DNA of 64,000 nucleotides from Bartonella australis AUST/NH1 (GTDB lineage: Bacteria; Pseudomonadota; Alphaproteobacteria; Rhizobiales; Rhizobiaceae): NCBI RefSeq assembly GCF_000341355.1, contig NC_020300.1, positions 744,001-808,000 of the forward strand. The letters run 5' to 3'. Position numbers and translations under genes: made by a program. The notes beneath the pieces were generated by a model. The model saw only the letters and a program-made list of their open reading frames with translations. It had not been told where the DNA came from and ran no database searches. Every line of letters begins with the position of its first letter. Positions within the stretch are counted from its first letter, which is position 1. This document shows positions 60,204 to 64,000 of this stretch, piece by piece.

Positions 60204-60501
60204 ATGATAATATTTCAAATATTATGCAAGAAGTTAGGAAGTTAACTTTTCTAATTTGTTTATTGTTGTTGTCCTAAAACTGTTTAAGGTAAACTATATT
60301 CTATTTATTCACAGTTTATAATTTTCTATTTTTGTGCTAGACTTTTCTAAAGCAATTATTTCGTAAATATAAGCTTTATTGTATACAGAAGGTGCAAGCT
60401 GCTGTTTATGGACGTGAATAGAAATAATTAGGTTAATAAATGTTTTTAAACAGTGAAGAAAAAGCTATTTCCATTACTAAATTAATATTTCGATTTTTTT
60501 T
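60204..60501. other. Spacer tRNA-Lys to rlpA with palindromes and an out-of-frame start
   Basis: ATAATATTT-C-AAATATTAT (60207-60225) is a perfect palindrome just after the tRNA and may help end its transcript. A second imperfect palindrome is at 60234-60254. From ATG 60440 a frame reads as the start of an exported protein (FLNSEEKAISITKLIFRFF) and runs into a T8 tract at 60494-60501, where it is one base out of frame with rlpA. Confidence 0.45.
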
Positions 60502-61323
60502 ATGATGGCTACATTGCAATTGCTAACGGCGTGCGTGAATCAAGTAACACACTCTGTAATGAAAGACTCCAGTGATAAAATGGAGGCTAAAATTGCCTCA
60601 GTACCCCCAAAATTATTAAATAACCAAAATCAGAAAAAAGACGAGGGGAGATTTGTTGTCGGTAAACCTTACCAAATAAAAGGAAAATGGTATCATCCAA
60701 AAGATGACCTGAGCTACAAGCGTGTCGGGAAAGCATCATGGTATGGTTCGTATTTTCATGGGCGTTTAACAGCAAATGGGGAGATTTATAATATGAATCT
60801 TTTGACTGCTGCTCACCCGACACTGCCTTTACCTAGTTATGCTCGTGTTACTAATTTGAAAAATGGAGCTTCTATTATTGTTAGGGTAAATGATCGCGGT
60901 CCTTTCAAAAAGGATAGAATTATTGATTTATCAAAACAAGCTGCAGTAATGCTTGGCTATGCAGATGAAGGTGTGACAGATGTTCAGGTGGAGTACGTCG
61001 CTAGAGCACCTACTGATAATTACGAAAATTCCTATTTAATGGCTTCTTATGTACGTAGAGATAGTATTCCATCCGTAACGAAAAAAAAGGAAAAAGATGC
61101 TGTATTTTTGGCGTTTAGTACAGACAGCCAGCGACGATTAATTAAAACTTCAATAGATAAAAGGCAACCAATAGTAAATAAAGAACAATCAATTAAGCCT
61201 GTGCTGATAAAATTGCCGGAAGCGGGTCCAATTTTGCCTGATAAACCTGTATTATTCAATCAAATGGTTTTCGCAGATAAAGCGATTGGGAAGATTATGA
61301 TAAATTCGCTCAATCTGCTTTAA
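60502..61323 (+). CDS. rlpA: RlpA-family septal ring lipoprotein / lytic transglycosylase
   Basis: Double-psi beta-barrel protein of the RlpA family, a lipoprotein acting on denuded peptidoglycan strands. The core shows GKASWYGSYFHGRLTANGEIY, AAHPTLPLPSYARVTNL and VRVNDRGPFKKDRIIDLS with the catalytic Asp. The lipobox LLTAC is only about ten residues from the in-frame ATG at 60502, too short for a signal peptide. An upstream ATG (60440) would complete it if the T8 tract had one more T. No SPOR domain. It heads the rlpA-dacA-tmk-holB run. Confidence 0.85.
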   Translation: MMATLQLLTACVNQVTHSVMKDSSDKMEAKIASVPPKLLNNQNQKKDEGRFVVGKPYQIKGKWYHPKDDLSYKRVGKASWYGSYFHGRLTANGEIYNMNLLTAAHPTLPLPSYARVTNLKNGASIIVRVNDRGPFKKDRIIDLSKQAAVMLGYADEGVTDVQVEYVARAPTDNYENSYLMASYVRRDSIPSVTKKKEKDAVFLAFSTDSQRRLIKTSIDKRQPIVNKEQSIKPVLIKLPEAGPILPDKPVLFNQMVFADKAIGKIMINSLNLL

Positions 61324-61682
61324 ACGGAAAATTAAGTTTACGTTAATGATAAAAAATGTTTAAGCGACAGATAATTAATGATGATCGATTAGCAAGTAGC
61401 TTATTCCAAACGTGCTAAATAAGTCAGGACGGACATGCTCGCTGAAAAGTCAGATTATCGAGAATTTATTGTATCAGCGGTGAATTTGAAATATTGAAGG
61501 TAATTTCAAAGGAAGAAACAAAAGATTCTACAACACATTATTGTATCGCTTTAATGATGTTGAATGAAGCTTGAAAAGTTGTTAAATTCCAGGGCGCTTT
61601 GGTCATTCTTTCTACGGAAGTAAATTTCTTCTCGCGCAATATATTTCTTTGTATCGATTTTCTAGATAAGGGGGAATCAACT
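61324..61682. other. Spacer rlpA-dacA
   Basis: No gene seen. An in-frame upstream start for dacA at 61599 exists, but the GTG at 61683 has the better ribosome-binding site, so this stretch is taken as untranslated. Confidence 0.4.
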
Positions 61683-62846
61683 GTGCGTGCTGCATTAAAG
61701 CTTTTGCTTGTCTTATTTTGGATATTAATATTAAATAAAGTGGGATGGGCAAAAGAATTCCAGACGCCCGCGCCGCAGTTGCTTTTATTAGATGGTAATA
61801 CAGGCACGGTGCTTTTAAAAAAACAAAGTGATGTCGCTTTTTTTCCTGCCTCTTTAGCGAAATTGATGACAGCTGAAGTAGTGTTTCATCAATTAAAAGA
61901 AGGAATATTAAACGAGACACAGAAATTTAAAGTAAGCGAAAATGCTTGGCGCAAGGGGGGAGCGCCTTCAGGTACCACTACTATGTTCGCGAAGATTAAT
62001 ACAGAGGTAGGTATTCTTGATCTTTTGCGGGGTATGATTATCGTAAATGGGAATGATTCGGCCATTATTCTTGCTGAAGGCATAGCGGGAAGCGAAGACA
62101 ATTTTGCAAAACTTATGAATCAAAGAGCTAAAGCGCTTGGACTATTACACAGCCATTTTGTTAACGCAACGGGTCTTCCCGAAGAAGGGCAATTTGTCAC
62201 GTTATATGACATGATCACGTTAGCGCGTCATATTGCGCGTGAATACCCTGATTATTACGCGCTTTATAGTGAGCCTCATTTTACTTGGAATAAAATTTTT
62301 CAACGCAATAAAAACCCCTTTATTTCTGAGAAAATTGGCGTAGAGGGATTAGGTTTTGGGTATAGTGAAAAGGGAGGTTTTTCAGCGGTTGTTACCATTA
62401 ATAAAGAACATAGGCGCCTTTTTTTAGCGATGAATGGTTTACAAAATAATAAAGAGCGTACAAAAGAAGTGGTACGCACTTTCCAATGGGGAATGACAGC
62501 TTTTGACCTAAAAACAGTTTTGGCAAAAGGAGAAATAGTCGGTTACGCTTCTGTTTACGGTGGATCGCAAATTTCTGTTCCCCTTATCGTTAAAGAGCCA
62601 ATAAATTTTATGCTTTCAAATGAAAAGAAGAAGAATATTAAAGCAGTAATTAGATATCCTGGTCCGCTGAAAGCCCCTGTTTTTTCTGGACAACAAGTCG
62701 GTGTTATTCAGATTTTATTGGATAAAAATCTCCTTCTTGAAAAGCCAGTTTTTACTGGATCTGATATTCAAGAAGGAAATTTTTTTATAAAAGTAAGAGA
62801 TGCGTTATATGAAGCAACAATCGGGAAATTGCGAAGATATTTATAA
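61683..62846 (+). CDS. D-alanyl-D-alanine carboxypeptidase-like protein with degraded active site
   Basis: Penicillin-binding-protein fold of the DacA/DacF type. GTG 61683 follows AAGGGGG and gives a signal peptide (LKLLLVLFWILILNKVGWA). The nucleophile motif SxxK is intact (Ser57-Leu-Ala-Lys60). The second motif SxN reads Asn122-Gly-Asn124. The third motif KTG reads Gly224-Phe-Gly226 in GVEGLGFGYSEKGG, where relatives have GLKTGYTEESG. 387 residues. Substrate binding is probably impaired. It lies upstream of tmk as in other Rhizobiales. Confidence 0.88.
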   Translation: MRAALKLLLVLFWILILNKVGWAKEFQTPAPQLLLLDGNTGTVLLKKQSDVAFFPASLAKLMTAEVVFHQLKEGILNETQKFKVSENAWRKGGAPSGTTTMFAKINTEVGILDLLRGMIIVNGNDSAIILAEGIAGSEDNFAKLMNQRAKALGLLHSHFVNATGLPEEGQFVTLYDMITLARHIAREYPDYYALYSEPHFTWNKIFQRNKNPFISEKIGVEGLGFGYSEKGGFSAVVTINKEHRRLFLAMNGLQNNKERTKEVVRTFQWGMTAFDLKTVLAKGEIVGYASVYGGSQISVPLIVKEPINFMLSNEKKKNIKAVIRYPGPLKAPVFSGQQVGVIQILLDKNLLLEKPVFTGSDIQEGNFFIKVRDALYEATIGKLRRYL

Positions 62847-62877
62847 TGCGCACTAAATAAAAAATTAAGGTCCATAC

Positions 62878-63522
62878 GTGTCAGGTTATTTTATCACATT
62901 TGAAGGCGGGGAGGGGGCGGGTAAAACGACTCAAATCTTTTTTCTTGCTCAGTATTTTCGGAATAAAGGCTACGAAGTCGTTGTAACACGAGAGCCTGGA
63001 GGAACAGCAGGTGCTGAAGCGATTCGCTATATTTTATTGTCTGGTAATGTAGAGCAATACGGAGCCTTCGCTGAAGCAATCTTGTTCACAGCTGCACGTG
63101 CTGACCACGTCGCTAAAGTAATAGCACCTTCGTTGAAGGAAGGTAAAATTGTTTTATGTGATCGTTTTATTGATTCCACGCGTGTTTATCAAGGATTAAA
63201 TGGCCAAGTAAGTTCCCATATTCTTTCTATTTTAGAAGATATTGGTATGTGCGGAATAATACCTAACTTGACGTTTTTGTTAGATGTACCGGCGAAATTT
63301 GGCGTGCAGCGTACAAATTTACGAAGAAAAAAAACTGAAAAAATTGATTATTTTGAAAAAGATGAATTAAGTGTTCAAGAACAAAGACGACAGGCTTTTC
63401 TTCAACTAGCTAAAAATGAACCTCACAGGTTTCGGGTAATTGATGCGACAGGCACAATAGAGATGATCGCACATAAAATAAAAGATATTTGTCATAAAGT
63501 GATGTTAGATTATAGCCTATGA
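62878..63522 (+). CDS. tmk: Thymidylate kinase
   Basis: Phosphorylates dTMP to dTDP. P-loop FEGGEGAGKTTQ, dTMP-binding TREPGGTAGAEAIR and CDRFIDSTRVYQG are intact; the lid region is Arg-rich (RTNLRRKKTEK). 214 residues, GTG start. Its stop overlaps the holB start (ATGA). Confidence 0.97.
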   Translation: MSGYFITFEGGEGAGKTTQIFFLAQYFRNKGYEVVVTREPGGTAGAEAIRYILLSGNVEQYGAFAEAILFTAARADHVAKVIAPSLKEGKIVLCDRFIDSTRVYQGLNGQVSSHILSILEDIGMCGIIPNLTFLLDVPAKFGVQRTNLRRKKTEKIDYFEKDELSVQEQRRQAFLQLAKNEPHRFRVIDATGTIEMIAHKIKDICHKVMLDYSL

Positions 63523-64000
63523 GTGATATAAATTTTTTACACCAACATGATGATATTGATGGAATTTTGCCACCATCACAAAACAATATCATAATAGGCC
63601 ATGAATCAGTTCTTCTTTTTTTAATGCAAATGCGCAAAGAAGGGCGTCTACATCACGCACTATTGTTTGAGGGGGAATATGGGATTGGAAAAGCGACAGT
63701 AGCATTTCACTTTGCTTGGAATATTTTAAACAATCAAGAAAGTAAATTTTTACAACCTAAGCGTGATTCAATTGTGTGGCGTCAAATCGCGCAGGGCTGC
63801 CACCCCGGCTTTCTGTATGTTTCGCGTCGTTTCGATTCAAATACAAAGAAGTTTAAAACAAGCATATCAATTGACGATATCCGCGACGTCACACACTTCT
63901 TAACCCAGACATCGCAAGATGGCGGGTGGCGTGTTGTTATTATTGACTCGGCTGATGATATGAATAGAAACGCTGCTAATGCAATTCTTAAAACACTTGA
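63519..64000 (+). CDS. holB: DNA polymerase III subunit delta' (partial, runs off window)
   Basis: Open frame from ATG 63519 to the window end, about 160 residues so far. Clamp-loader AAA+ features: HHALLFEGEYGIGKATVAFH (degenerate Walker A), then DDIRDVTHFL and WRVVIIDSADDMNRNAANA ILKTL (sensor and SRC-like region). ATGA overlap with tmk is the usual tmk-holB arrangement. The 3' part lies outside the window. Confidence 0.94.
   Translation, partial: MSDINFLHQHDDIDGILPPSQNNIIIGHESVLLFLMQMRKEGRLHHALLFEGEYGIGKATVAFHFAWNILNNQESKFLQPKRDSIVWRQIAQGCHPGFLYVSRRFDSNTKKFKTSISIDDIRDVTHFLTQTSQDGGWRVVIIDSADDMNRNAANAILKTL

Overview
The window looks like a chromosome segment of a Bartonella species (Alphaproteobacteria, Rhizobiales). 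It is AT-rich and carries typical Rhizobiales gene blocks: plsX-fabH-ihfA-merR; rpmG-MFS-rnr-topA-dprA-plsY-pyrC-pyrB; radC-map-sfsA; rlpA-dacA-tmk-holB. A virulence-modifying (VM, PF07598/DUF1561) protein gene, a family I know only from pathogenic Leptospira and a few Bartonella, suggests a relative of B. bacilliformis, B. ancashensis or B. australis. The species assignment is inference. I saw no rRNA gene, CRISPR array or intact insertion sequence.

Layout. 1-9.8 kb is core: DUF177, lipid synthesis (plsX, fabH), ihfA, a MerR regulator, thrS, yidD, a NifU-like gene, folE, tRNA-Leu(GAG), an alpha/beta-hydrolase lipoprotein and a small coiled-coil protein. 9.8-17.5 kb is an accessory island ending at tRNA-Thr(TGT). 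It holds the VM toxin-like gene, a fossil enterobacterial operon (broken grxC, internally deleted secB, intact gpsA, broken cysE) and phage debris (a ruined Rha/KilAC antirepressor and a small membrane protein). A decayed second copy of the phage end lies on the far side of the fossil operon. 17.9-29 kb returns to mostly core genes separated by long AT-rich spacers: accC-accB, a DsbA-like protein, glpD, dusA, cobT, a nuclease, rpmG and an MFS carrier. 29.3-47.8 kb is dense: rnr, topA, dprA, plsY, pyrC-like, pyrB, an AidB-like gene, ruvX, gatC-gatA and a five-gene branched-chain amino-acid ABC operon. 48-64 kb holds small conserved genes, radC-map-sfsA, an RNA methyltransferase, murI, rpsD, ttcA, rimO, lexA, tRNA-Lys(TTT), rlpA, a D-Ala-D-Ala carboxypeptidase homologue, tmk and the start of holB.

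How the genes fit together. The window unites most of the glycerol-3-phosphate to phosphatidic acid route: foreign GpsA makes G3P, GlpD oxidises it, PlsX makes acyl-phosphate and PlsY acylates G3P. AccB/AccC and FabH feed the acyl chains. Several proteins keep their fold but have lost canonical catalytic residues: CobT (Glu to Ala), the carboxypeptidase (SxN and KTG) and PyrC (HxH). The main findings are the grxC-secB-gpsA-cysE fossil, the VM gene, the phage-end repeat at tRNA-Thr, and two exported-protein genes whose natural starts are each separated from the body of the gene by a T8 tract one base short of being in frame.
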